From GCA-2686765 sp036012725 (GTDB lineage: Bacteria; Pseudomonadota; Alphaproteobacteria; Rhodospirillales; 2-02-FULL-58-16): a DNA stretch of 26,963 bases. Position numbers and translations under genes: made by a program. The notes under the pieces were generated by a model. It saw only the letters and a program-made list of their open reading frames with translations, was not told the DNA's origin and searched no databases. This document shows positions 7,938 through 14,747 of the stretch, piece after piece. Location of the stretch: NCBI GenBank assembly GCA_036012725.1, contig DASCPW010000094.1, positions 1-26,963 on the forward strand, in the 5' to 3' direction. Each line of letters starts with the position of its first letter. Within the stretch, counting starts at the first letter, position 1.

Positions 7938-8714
7938 TTACTTATCAATGAATTTGGGCTGGCGCTTTTCGGTAAAGGCGGCCATCCCTTCCTTCTGGTC
8001 ATCGGTGGCGAAGGTGGCGTGAAACAGGCGCCGTTCATAACGGATGCCTTCGGCAAGCAGGGTTTCCTGGGACCGCAAGACCGCCTCTTTCGCCATCATG
8101 ACGATTGGCCTGGACATCTCTGCAATGGCATCGGCCGTCTTTACTGCCTCGTCAACCAGATCGGCGGCGGCAACGATACGGCTGACCAAGCCGGAGCTCT
8201 CGGCTTCCGTGGCCTCCATGATGCGGCCAGTAAGAATCATCTCCATTGCCTTCGACTTGCCGACCAAACGGGTCAGGCGCTGGGTTCCTCCCGCCCCGGG
8301 GATCGTGCCGATGGTAATTTCCGGCTGGCCGAATTTGGCGTTATCGGCGGCAAGAATGAAATCGCACATCATGGCGATTTCACAACCGCCGCCCAAGGCG
8401 CAGCCGGCGACGGCGGCGATCACCGGCTTACGGCAGGTGGCGATGCGTTCTCAGTCCTTGCTAATGAAATCCTCGCTATAGGCCTCGATAAAGGACTTGT
8501 CCCTGATTTCCTTGACATCGGCGCCGGCGGCGAAAACTTTGTCCGAGCCGATAATGACGATAGCACCGATCTCGTCCTCATCCTCGAATTCATCGAGGGC
8601 CAGCTTAAGTTCACCGATTAAGGCTACGTTAAGCGCGTTCATCGCTTTCGGGCGGTTAAGCGTGACCAGGCCAACGCGGCCTCTTTTTTCGACAATGATA
8701 TTCTCGTTTGCCAA
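7938..8714 (-). pseudogene. enoyl-CoA hydratase/isomerase family gene with in-frame TGA at codon 88
   Basis: Crotonase-fold enzyme hydrating 2-enoyl-CoA in fatty-acid or phenylacetate-type beta-oxidation. Both halves lie in one frame and give 258 codons, the usual family length. The first 87 codons begin ANENIIVEKRGRVGLVTLNRP (translated from the TTG start) and include the oxyanion-hole segment FAAGADVKEI. The second half includes AVAGCALGGGCEIAMMCDF and QPEITIGTIPGAGGTQRL with both catalytic glutamates, and ends RQPKFIDK. Codon 88 is TGA (8453-8451) where relatives usually have Trp (TGG) before ER-I. The start is a TTG with a strong GGAGG ribosome-binding site. Everything but the TGA looks intact, so it is a very recent pseudogene, a sequence error, or a readthrough case. 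TGA is used as a normal stop in neighbouring genes. Confidence 0.85.
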
Positions 8715-8740
8715 CTGACCCCTCCTTCAAAACCAAGACG

Positions 8741-9145
8741 CTATCGGGCCGCCGCGGCGTTTGCCGGCGACAGCGCGAAGCGCACCGTCAGGGCCGGCTT
8801 CGCGGCGGCGGAAAATTCTAGTTTCAAGATCTCGTCTTCCCGCTGAAAGGTGCTTTTGCCGCTTTGACGCCAGCCCAGTTGCGGCAGGGTCGAGGTGTAG
8901 AATTCAAGCACTTGCCGCCGCGTCACGGTACCGGAAGCGTAGGATTCGACAATCCGGCCCGCCGCCGTATCGAAGACCATGCTTTCCCCTTCAGCTTCAC
9001 GCAAGCCGTCCATCAGCGGCAAGTCCTCGATGCCGTTAACGAAGGCGATGCCGTTACGGTCCGCTGCCGCCAGCCCCCAACTTCCAATCTGGAAGGTAAG
9101 GAGGACGGCGGCCAGGAACGCAGACCGATGCAACAAACGGGACAT
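8741..9145 (-). CDS. conserved hypothetical exported protein
   Basis: The 134-residue product starts with a basic N-terminus and a hydrophobic segment (about residues 8-27, ending near LAAAD) that looks like a Sec signal peptide, so it probably acts in the periplasm. The mature part contains FVNGIEDLPLMDGL, VFDTAAGRIVES and VLEFYTSTLPQLGW, a pattern I recognise from small unnamed alphaproteobacterial proteins encoded beside mutM. No catalytic motif or cysteine is visible. It lies 16 bases after mutM and about 25 bases before the hydratase on the same strand, so the three are probably cotranscribed. The function is unknown. Confidence 0.8.
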   Translation of the reverse strand: MSRLLHRSAFLAAVLLTFQIGSWGLAAADRNGIAFVNGIEDLPLMDGLREAEGESMVFDTAAGRIVESYASGTVTRRQVLEFYTSTLPQLGWRQSGKSTFQREDEILKLEFSAAAKPALTVRFALSPANAAAAR

Positions 9146-9161
9146 GAGGCTGGCTATTTAA

Positions 9162-10004
9162 TCACCGTTGACGGGATGAACAATAAAAAGTTGCCCGCCC
9201 CGCCTGGACAATTCGCCTGACGCCGGCCGTTTTTGCGATCTCGCAATCGCATCCGGGGCAGGCCAAACCCTGGCGTCCATAGACGGCGAAACGGTGTTGG
9301 AAATAGCCGAACCCACCATCGGGCAAACGATGATCGCGAAGGCTCGAACCGCCGACCTTAATGGCTTCCACCAGCACCTCGCGGATGGCGGCGGCGAGGT
9401 GCCGCGCCCGCTGGCCCTTGACCGACGCCGCCTTTCTCTTCGGCGATATGCCAGCTCTAAAGAGGCTCTCCGAGGCGTAGATGTTTCCCATCCCGGCGAC
9501 CACGGCCTGATCCATGATCGCCGTCTTGATGGGAGTTTTCCGCCCATTGAGACATGATTCCAACCACGCCACGCCGAATTCAGCACTCAATGGCTCCGGG
9601 CCGAGGCCGGAAAGCGAGGGAAAAAAAGCGAGTTCCGCTTCAGGGACCAAATCCATGAAACCGAAGCGCCGGGGATCCGAGAAACGGATGGTCGCGCCCG
9701 CATCGGTTTCGAAGGTTACGTGATCGTGGACATCCTCCGCCGGCGGCGGACCCATGAAAACCTTGAAACGGCCCGACATGCCGAGATGCAAGATCAACAC
9801 CCAGCCGTCGTCCAGAGTGGCGAGAATGAACTTGCCCCGCCGACCAAGAGCGAGGATGCGCCGCCCGGTCAAACACCGGGCGAAGCCGACAGGCAGGGGA
9901 AACCTGAGGTCGGCGCGCCGCTGAAGAACGCGGCTGAGCAGCCTGCCCTCGAGGACGGGGGCAAGGCCCAAACGGACAGTCTCGACTTCGGGCAGCTCGG
10001 GCAT
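9162..10004 (-). CDS. mutM: formamidopyrimidine-DNA glycosylase (Fpg/MutM), zinc finger altered
   Basis: Bifunctional base-excision repair glycosylase/AP lyase removing 8-oxoguanine and formamidopyrimidines. The 280-residue protein has the catalytic N-terminus PELPEVETVR (Pro and Glu right after the initiator Met), the GRRGKFIL lysine segment and LHLGMSGRF. The C-terminal zinc finger has C249, C252 and C275, but the fourth ligand, normally Cys in an FYC-x-x-C-Q motif, is Arg278 (CGT, 9173-9171). TGT to CGT is a one-base change. The finger contacts DNA, so activity may be reduced unless the extra C254 compensates. The gene is divergent from ubiE. Its ATG has no clear ribosome-binding site. Confidence 0.93.
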   Translation of the reverse strand: MPELPEVETVRLGLAPVLEGRLLSRVLQRRADLRFPLPVGFARCLTGRRILALGRRGKFILATLDDGWVLILHLGMSGRFKVFMGPPPAEDVHDHVTFETDAGATIRFSDPRRFGFMDLVPEAELAFFPSLSGLGPEPLSAEFGVAWLESCLNGRKTPIKTAIMDQAVVAGMGNIYASESLFRAGISPKRKAASVKGQRARHLAAAIREVLVEAIKVGGSSLRDHRLPDGGFGYFQHRFAVYGRQGLACPGCDCEIAKTAGVRRIVQAGRATFYCSSRQR

Positions 10005-10051
10005 CAGTGCAAGCTAGCGCATGGGACCGGCTTAGGCTATGGTTCGCCGCC

Positions 10052-10837
10052 ATGCCCCAACCCCCCGACATCAAGCCTCCTTCCCAGCGCCGGCAACCCT
10101 CGGGCGCAACCACCCATTTCGGATTCCAGAGTGTCGCCGAGGACGACAAGGCATCACTGGTGGGCGCTGTTTTCGACAGCGTCGCGCCGCGCTACGACCT
10201 GATGAACGACCTGATGAGCATAGGCATCCACCGTCTGTGGAAGGCGGCCCTGATGGACCGGCTGTATCCGCGCCCGCGAATGCGGCTTCTTGACGTCGGT
10301 GGCGGCACCGGCGATATCGCCACCCGCTTTCGGATGCGTGGCGGCGGTCATGTCACCGTCTTGGATATCAACAAGGAGATGCTTGCCATCGGCCGCGACC
10401 GGGCCATCAATCTGGGGCTGTTGGATGGCATCGCCTGGGTCTCGGGTGACGCCGAACGGCTGCCCATGGAAGACTCCTCCGTGGACGCCTACACGACGGC
10501 GTTTTGCATTCGCAACGTCACCCATGTGGAACGGGCCTTGCGGGAGGCGAGACGGGTGCTCAGGCCCGGCGGGCAGTTCCTTTGCCTGGAATTCAGCCGG
10601 GTGGCGCTGCCGCTCCTGGACCGGCTCTATGATGCCTATTCCTTCCATCTGCTACCGGCCCTGGGGCAGATGGTGGCGGGCGACCGCCAGGCTTACGTCT
10701 ATTTGGTGGAAAGCATTCGCCGTTTCCCGCCGCGGGAGGCTTTCGCCGCGATGATCGCCGAGGCCGGCCTGGACCGGGTCCAGGCGAGCAACCTTTCCGG
10801 CGGCATCGCCGCCATCCATTCGGCTTGGCGAATTTGA
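10052..10837 (+). CDS. ubiE: demethylmenaquinone/2-methoxy-6-polyprenyl-benzoquinol C-methyltransferase
   Basis: SAM-dependent C-methyltransferase of ubiquinone (and menaquinone) synthesis. The 261 residues include FDSVAPRYDLMNDLMSIGIHRLWK, the SAM-binding loop LLDVGGGTGDIA, DAERLPMEDSSVDAYTTAFCIRNV and RVLRPGGQFLCLEFS, all diagnostic of UbiE. The frame stays open upstream to a GTG at 10007, almost touching the divergent mutM start. I prefer the ATG at 10052, which leaves room for promoters and fits the variable, basic N-terminal tail of alphaproteobacterial UbiE. Neither start has a strong ribosome-binding site. The next gene, ubiB, follows within 10 bases, giving a ubiquinone operon. Confidence 0.96.
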   Translation: MPQPPDIKPPSQRRQPSGATTHFGFQSVAEDDKASLVGAVFDSVAPRYDLMNDLMSIGIHRLWKAALMDRLYPRPRMRLLDVGGGTGDIATRFRMRGGGHVTVLDINKEMLAIGRDRAINLGLLDGIAWVSGDAERLPMEDSSVDAYTTAFCIRNVTHVERALREARRVLRPGGQFLCLEFSRVALPLLDRLYDAYSFHLLPALGQMVAGDRQAYVYLVESIRRFPPREAFAAMIAEAGLDRVQASNLSGGIAAIHSAWRI

Positions 10838-10845
10838 GTGGACTA

Positions 10846-12381
10846 GTGTTCCGTAGCCTCCGCAACGTCATCCGTCTGCTCACCATTGCCCGCATCCTCG
10901 CCCGCCATGACGCCTTGTTCCTGCTCGATAAATTGGAGGTGGCGCCGGCGGTAGTGATGGTGGCACGCTGGTTGTCGCGGAAAAAACAACAGGGAAGGCC
11001 CGGGCAACGTCTGGCCTGGGCGCTGCACGAAGCCGGTCCCAGCTTCATTAAATTGGGGCAGGCTTTGTCCACCCGCTCGGATCTTTTGGGCGAGGAACTG
11101 GCGGCGGACCTGTCGGAACTGCGGGATCGCCTGCCGCCTTTCGGCGGCGCCGAGGCCCGCGCCGCCATTGCCGCCGAATTCAGCAAACCCGTGGACGAAA
11201 TATTCAGCTCCTTCGACGACGGCGCCATTGCCGCCGCCTCCATTGCCCAGGTTCATTTCGCCGTCACCAAGGACGGCCGGGAAGTGGCGGTCAAAATCCT
11301 CCGCCCCGACATCGAGGAAGCCTTCGGACGCGATCTGGATCTGTTTTTCTGGATCGCCGAGACGATGGAAGCGACACGCCCGCAATGGCGTCGCTTGCGA
11401 CCTGTCGCATCGGTGCGGACCCTGGCCGAAACCGTGGCGATCGAAATGGATCTGCGTTTCGAAGCCGCCGCGGCATGCGAGTTGGCGGAAAACTTTGCCG
11501 CCGACGACAGCTTCCGCGTACCGCAAGTGGATTGGGTGCTGACCGCCCGGCGGGTGCTGACGACGGAGCGCATCATCGGCATTTCCTTCGACAACCGTGA
11601 CGCCATCATCTCCGCCGGACACGATCCGAGCGAAGTCCTGGCGAAGACGGCAACGGCCTTTTTCAGGCAAGTGTTCCGGGACGGTTTTTTCCATGCCGAC
11701 CTCCACCCTGGCAATATATTCGTTGGCGAGGACGGAAACCTCGCCGCCGTTGATTTCGGCATCATGGGACGGCTGGACCGGAAGACCCGCCGCCATCTCG
11801 GCGAGATGCTGTTGAGCTTTCTCAATCGGGATTACCGGCGCGCCGCGAAAATTCATTTCGAGGCCGGATGGGTCCCCGCTCACCAGTCGGTCGACGCCTT
11901 CACCCAGGCTTGCCGTTCGATCGCCGAGCCGATCCTGGATAAACCCCAGAACGAAATCTCCATGGCGCGGCTGTTGGGACAGCTTTTCCACATCACCGAA
12001 ACCTTCGAGATGGAAGCCCAACCGCAACTGCTGCTTTTACAGAAAACCATGCTGGTAGCCGAGGGGACGGGGCGGAAACTTTCGCCGGGAACAAATATGT
12101 GGCTCTTGACCCGGCCCTTGATCGAGGGCTGGGTACAAGACGCCTTGGGTCCGGAAGCCAGGCTCGCCGAGGCAGCTTTCGAGATGTCCGAAACCATGCG
12201 CCGCCTGCCGCGCCTCCTTGATGACGTCGAGGAAGGCGCCGCCGCCCTCGCCCAAGGCCGCCTTAAGCTGCACCCGGAGACGGTCCGGGCGCTGCGCGGC
12301 GAGGCCGGAAAGGGAACGCTTTCGCTGCCCCTATGGGCGGCGGTCCTGATCGCCCTTTTGTTGCTGGTCTTGATTTTTTAA
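10846..12381 (+). CDS. ubiB: ubiquinone biosynthesis protein UbiB (ADCK-like atypical kinase/ATPase)
   Basis: Membrane-bound atypical kinase-like ATPase needed for ubiquinone synthesis. It shows the family's KxGQ signature in PSFIKLGQALSTRSDLL, the Ala-rich nucleotide loop AAASIAQVHFA, the VAVKILRP lysine, the catalytic HADLHPGNIFV and the metal-binding AVDFGIMGRLD. The C-terminal 20 residues (SLPLWAAVLIALLLLVLIF) form a membrane anchor. The chosen GTG start follows ubiE by 8 bases, has a GAGTGG stretch just upstream, and gives 511 residues beginning FRSLRNVIRLLTIARILARHDALF, the normal N-terminus. A TTG at 10825 would add 7 residues and overlap ubiE. Confidence 0.96.
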   Translation: MFRSLRNVIRLLTIARILARHDALFLLDKLEVAPAVVMVARWLSRKKQQGRPGQRLAWALHEAGPSFIKLGQALSTRSDLLGEELAADLSELRDRLPPFGGAEARAAIAAEFSKPVDEIFSSFDDGAIAAASIAQVHFAVTKDGREVAVKILRPDIEEAFGRDLDLFFWIAETMEATRPQWRRLRPVASVRTLAETVAIEMDLRFEAAAACELAENFAADDSFRVPQVDWVLTARRVLTTERIIGISFDNRDAIISAGHDPSEVLAKTATAFFRQVFRDGFFHADLHPGNIFVGEDGNLAAVDFGIMGRLDRKTRRHLGEMLLSFLNRDYRRAAKIHFEAGWVPAHQSVDAFTQACRSIAEPILDKPQNEISMARLLGQLFHITETFEMEAQPQLLLLQKTMLVAEGTGRKLSPGTNMWLLTRPLIEGWVQDALGPEARLAEAAFEMSETMRRLPRLLDDVEEGAAALAQGRLKLHPETVRALRGEAGKGTLSLPLWAAVLIALLLLVLIF

Positions 12382-12404
12382 CGGCAAAGACAACGCCAAC
12401 GGGC

Positions 12405-12433
12405 TTGCAACGGCTGTTGCCGGCGATTAGATT
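12405..12433 (+). promoter_or_regulatory. candidate promoter for coaBC
   Basis: TTGCAA (12405-12410), a 17-base spacer and TAGATT (12428-12433) give four of six matches in each box at ideal spacing. It lies in the 114-bp gap between ubiB and coaBC, about 60 bases ahead of the coaBC start. A small hairpin GCAAC-GGCT-GTTGC overlaps the -35 and spacer (12407-12420). The assignment is by pattern only. Confidence 0.4.
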
Positions 12434-12495
12434 AACCACACGTATTTCTCGTTAAATATTTCCGCTTCGAGCCTGCTTGATTATGGGGAAGTCAT

Positions 12496-13701
12496 GTGCT
12501 GAATGGAAAACGCATCCTTCTGATCGTTACGGGTGGCATCGCCGCCTACAAGTGCATGGATGCGATTCGCCGCTTGCGCGCCAAGGGCGCCGCCGTGCGT
12601 TGCGTCCTCAGCCAAGGCGGCGCCCAGTTCGTTACCCCCCTGGCGCTCGCCGCGCTTAGCGGCGAGAAGGTTTACGAGAACCTGTTTCAGCTAACCGATG
12701 AAAGCAAGATGGGGCATATCCGCCTGTCCCGGGAGGCCGATCTGGTACTGGTGGCGCCGGCTTCGGCCAATTTCCTGGCCAAAATAGCGCATGGCCTAGC
12801 CGATGATCTGGCAACCACGGTCTTTCTCGCCACCGATAAACCGGTATTGGCAGCGCCGGCGATGAACATCCGCATGTGGGACAACGCCGCCACGGCCGCC
12901 AATCTGGAGTTGCTTTCCCAACGCGGCGTCCATTTCGTTGGCCCCGTGGAAGGGGACATGGCCTGTGGCGAATTCGGTATCGGCCGCATGGCCGAGGCCG
13001 ACGATATCGTCGCCGCAGTCGAGGATTTTTTTTGCTCCGGCGGCCGGCTCGAAGGCCGGCGCGCTCTGGTCACCAGCGGCCCCACTTTTGAAGCCATCGA
13101 TCCGATGCGCTATATCGCCAACCGCTCTTCGGGCAAGCAGGGCCATGCCATTGCCGCCGCGCTAGCCAGGCGGGGCGCAGAAACGACCCTGGTGTCAGGG
13201 CCCACGCACGAGCCAGATCCACCGAAAGTCAAGGTGGTGCGGGTCGAATCGGCGCGCCAGATGCTGGCCGCTTGCAAGGCCGCACTGCCCGTTGACGCCG
13301 CCGTTTGCGCCGCCGCCGTCGCCGACTGGCGGGTAGCCGAAGAGGCGGCGTGTAAAATCAAGAAGACCGGGACGACGGCGCCGGTACTCGCCCTGACCGA
13401 GAACCCGGACATCCTGAGCGCCATCAGCAAGCCCGGCAACCGCCGTCCGCGCCTGGTCGTTGGTTTCGCCGCCGAAACCAACAAGGTGATCGACAACGCC
13501 CTGGCCAAACGGCAAGCCAAGGGCTGCGACTGGATCGTTGCCAACGATGTTTCACCCGGCACCGGCGTCATGGGCGGCAACGCCAACACCGTCCACTTGA
13601 TTACCACGGGCGGCGTCGAAAACTGGCCCCGGATGAGCAAGCCGGCGGTGGCCGAGCGCTTGACAGAGCGTATTTCCGAGCTCCTGGAGGCGGCGTCGTG
13701 A
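12496..13701 (+). CDS. coaBC: bifunctional phosphopantothenoylcysteine decarboxylase / phosphopantothenate-cysteine ligase
   Basis: Two successive steps of coenzyme A synthesis: CoaB joins cysteine to 4'-phosphopantothenate, and the flavin-dependent CoaC decarboxylates the product. The 401-residue protein has the usual fusion length. The N-terminal CoaC half shows ILLIVTGGIAAYKCMD, the active-site His in MGHIRLSREAD, APAMNIRMWDN and the Cys-containing flap DMACGEFGIGRM. The C-terminal CoaB half begins ALVTSGPTFEAIDPMRYIANRSSG and contains the KIKK lysines and NPDIL. The GTG start follows GGGGAAG at good spacing. It overlaps dut by GTGA, so the two are translationally coupled. Confidence 0.96.
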   Translation: MLNGKRILLIVTGGIAAYKCMDAIRRLRAKGAAVRCVLSQGGAQFVTPLALAALSGEKVYENLFQLTDESKMGHIRLSREADLVLVAPASANFLAKIAHGLADDLATTVFLATDKPVLAAPAMNIRMWDNAATAANLELLSQRGVHFVGPVEGDMACGEFGIGRMAEADDIVAAVEDFFCSGGRLEGRRALVTSGPTFEAIDPMRYIANRSSGKQGHAIAAALARRGAETTLVSGPTHEPDPPKVKVVRVESARQMLAACKAALPVDAAVCAAAVADWRVAEEAACKIKKTGTTAPVLALTENPDILSAISKPGNRRPRLVVGFAAETNKVIDNALAKRQAKGCDWIVANDVSPGTGVMGGNANTVHLITTGGVENWPRMSKPAVAERLTERISELLEAAS

Positions 13702-14156
13702 ACGGCATCGAGATCGCCGTCCGCCGACTTGAGCATGGGGCCGGCCTCGACTTGCCAGCGCCAGCCACCGAGCAGAGCGCCGGCGTCGACCTGCTGGCGG
13801 CCGTTAACGGACCGGTGGTCCTCGAACCCGGTGCCCGCGCCGTCATTCCATCCGGCATCGCCATTGCATTGCCGCCCGGCTTCGAGGCGCAGATCCGGCC
13901 ACGTTCGGGCCTGGCGGCCGAACACGGGATCACGGTGCTCAACGCACCGGGCACCATCGACGCCGACTATCGTGGCGAAATCGGCATCATCATGGCCAAT
14001 CTAGGCGACGCAGCCTTCGCAGTCGAGCGCGGCATGCGGATTGCCCAGATGGTGGTCGCCCCGGTCCGCGCCTTCGCCTGGGTCGAGACCGGCAGTTTGA
14101 GTGCAAGCGCCCGCGGCGGCGGTTTCGGCTCAACGGGAACGGACGGAAAAGGCTGA
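13698..14156 (+). CDS. dut: dUTP diphosphatase (trimeric dUTPase)
   Basis: Hydrolyses dUTP to dUMP, keeping uracil out of DNA and feeding dTMP synthesis. The 152-residue protein shows the five dUTPase motifs: SAGVDLLAA, RPRSGLA, the tyrosine-containing loop GTIDADYRGEI, ERGMRIAQMV and the C-terminal arm RGGGFGSTG. Length and motif order fit the homotrimeric family. The GTG start overlaps the coaBC stop (GTGA) with a GGAGG ribosome-binding site inside coaBC. The coaBC-dut pairing is common in proteobacteria. Confidence 0.97.
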   Translation: MNGIEIAVRRLEHGAGLDLPAPATEQSAGVDLLAAVNGPVVLEPGARAVIPSGIAIALPPGFEAQIRPRSGLAAEHGITVLNAPGTIDADYRGEIGIIMANLGDAAFAVERGMRIAQMVVAPVRAFAWVETGSLSASARGGGFGSTGTDGKG

Positions 14157-14162
14157 GCCGCC

Positions 14163-14621
14163 ATGCTTCGCCTGTCAAAAAAAATGCTCTTCGCCATCGA
14201 GGCGGTTCTCGACATCGCCTTTCACGCCGGCAGCCTGCCGGTACAAAGCCGAACGATCACGCGGCGTCATGGCATTCCGCGCCGCTACCTGGAACAGGCC
14301 CTGCAGCATCTGGTTCGCGAAGGCGTGCTGATCGGCGTCCGCGGCCCCAAGGGCGGCTATCGCCTGGCGCGCGAGCGCCGCCGCATCACCGTCGGCGACA
14401 TCGTCCGCGTCATCCGCAAGATGGAAATCGGTAACGACCCGGCGCGGGAAGATAGCGCCGGTTCCGAACTGGGACGAAAAGTGGTGCGTACGCTCTGGCA
14501 GGAGCTACAGGATGAAATCATCAAAAAACTTGATGACATCACCATCGACGATATGTGCAACCGCGCCCACGACGCCAAAATCATCAGCGAGGGACGCAGC
14601 AATCTGGATTTTTCAATCTAA
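14163..14621 (+). CDS. Rrf2-family transcriptional regulator next to cysK, without Fe-S cysteines
   Basis: Winged-helix regulator of 152 residues. The N-terminal MLRLSKKMLFAIEAVLDIA, RYLEQALQHLVREGVL and GPKGGYRLAR segments are the standard Rrf2 fold (IscR, NsrR, CymR). In IscR three cysteines around residues 92-104 bind a [2Fe-2S] cluster. Here that region (MEIGNDPAREDSAGSELG) has none, and the only Cys is in DDMCNRAH near the end, so it is probably not an Fe-S sensor. It starts 6 bases after dut and precedes cysK by 126 bases. The protein ends SNLDFSI; a free C-terminal Ile is the feature by which CysE and other partners insert into CysK. A CymR-like cysteine regulator is plausible but inferred. 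Confidence 0.88.
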   Translation: MLRLSKKMLFAIEAVLDIAFHAGSLPVQSRTITRRHGIPRRYLEQALQHLVREGVLIGVRGPKGGYRLARERRRITVGDIVRVIRKMEIGNDPAREDSAGSELGRKVVRTLWQELQDEIIKKLDDITIDDMCNRAHDAKIISEGRSNLDFSI

Positions 14622-14627
14622 GACGGA

Positions 14628-14656
14628 TTGAACCTCTCCAAATCCCGCATTATTCT
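14628..14656 (+). promoter_or_regulatory. candidate promoter for cysK
   Basis: TTGAAC (14628-14633), a 17-base spacer and TATTCT (14651-14656) lie just after the Rrf2 regulator stop. Transcription would begin near 14663, immediately ahead of a GC-rich hairpin. Each box matches consensus at four of six positions with ideal spacing. The Rrf2 protein could act here, but no operator was identified beyond the hairpin. Confidence 0.45.
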
Positions 14657-14668
14657 TGTGAAATACCA

Positions 14669-14687
14669 GCGGCGCCATTGGCGCCGC
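14669..14687 (+). promoter_or_regulatory. GC-rich 8-bp palindrome/hairpin at the start of the cysK leader
   Basis: GCGGCGCC-ATT-GGCGCCGC is a perfect inverted repeat. It falls within a few bases of the predicted cysK transcription start, so it may be an operator or a 5' mRNA stem. No T run follows, so it is not a standard terminator. Confidence 0.5.
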
Positions 14688-14725
14688 CGGATTCCATAAA
14701 AGAGATAATGAAAAAGAGCATAAGC

Positions 14726-14740
14726 AGGCCAAGGAGGCCT
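14726..14740 (+). promoter_or_regulatory. hairpin enclosing the cysK ribosome-binding site
   Basis: AGGCC (14726-14730), AAGGA loop, GGCCT (14736-14740), followed by TTT. The ribosome-binding site AAGGAGG (14731-14737) lies in the loop and the 3' arm, 10 bases before the cysK ATG, so the stem would partly hide it. The stem plus T run is too short for a strong terminator. Confidence 0.4.
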
Positions 14741-14747
14741 TTTCGTA

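Noticed and set aside
8424..8450. Frameshift as the cause of the split enoyl-CoA hydratase
   Set aside because: The two halves are in the same frame and the intervening codons read ERIATCRKPV, as expected. Only the TGA interrupts them.
8451..8453. TGA read as tryptophan (altered genetic code) or as selenocysteine
   Set aside because: TGA is the normal terminator of gyrB, dnaN, mutM, dut and others here, and the position is a Trp, not a redox-active Cys, in the family.
7836..8621. 261-codon plus-strand frame across the hydratase region
   Set aside because: It is antisense to the hydratase, whose family motifs are unmistakable. The frame survives because of the GC bias.
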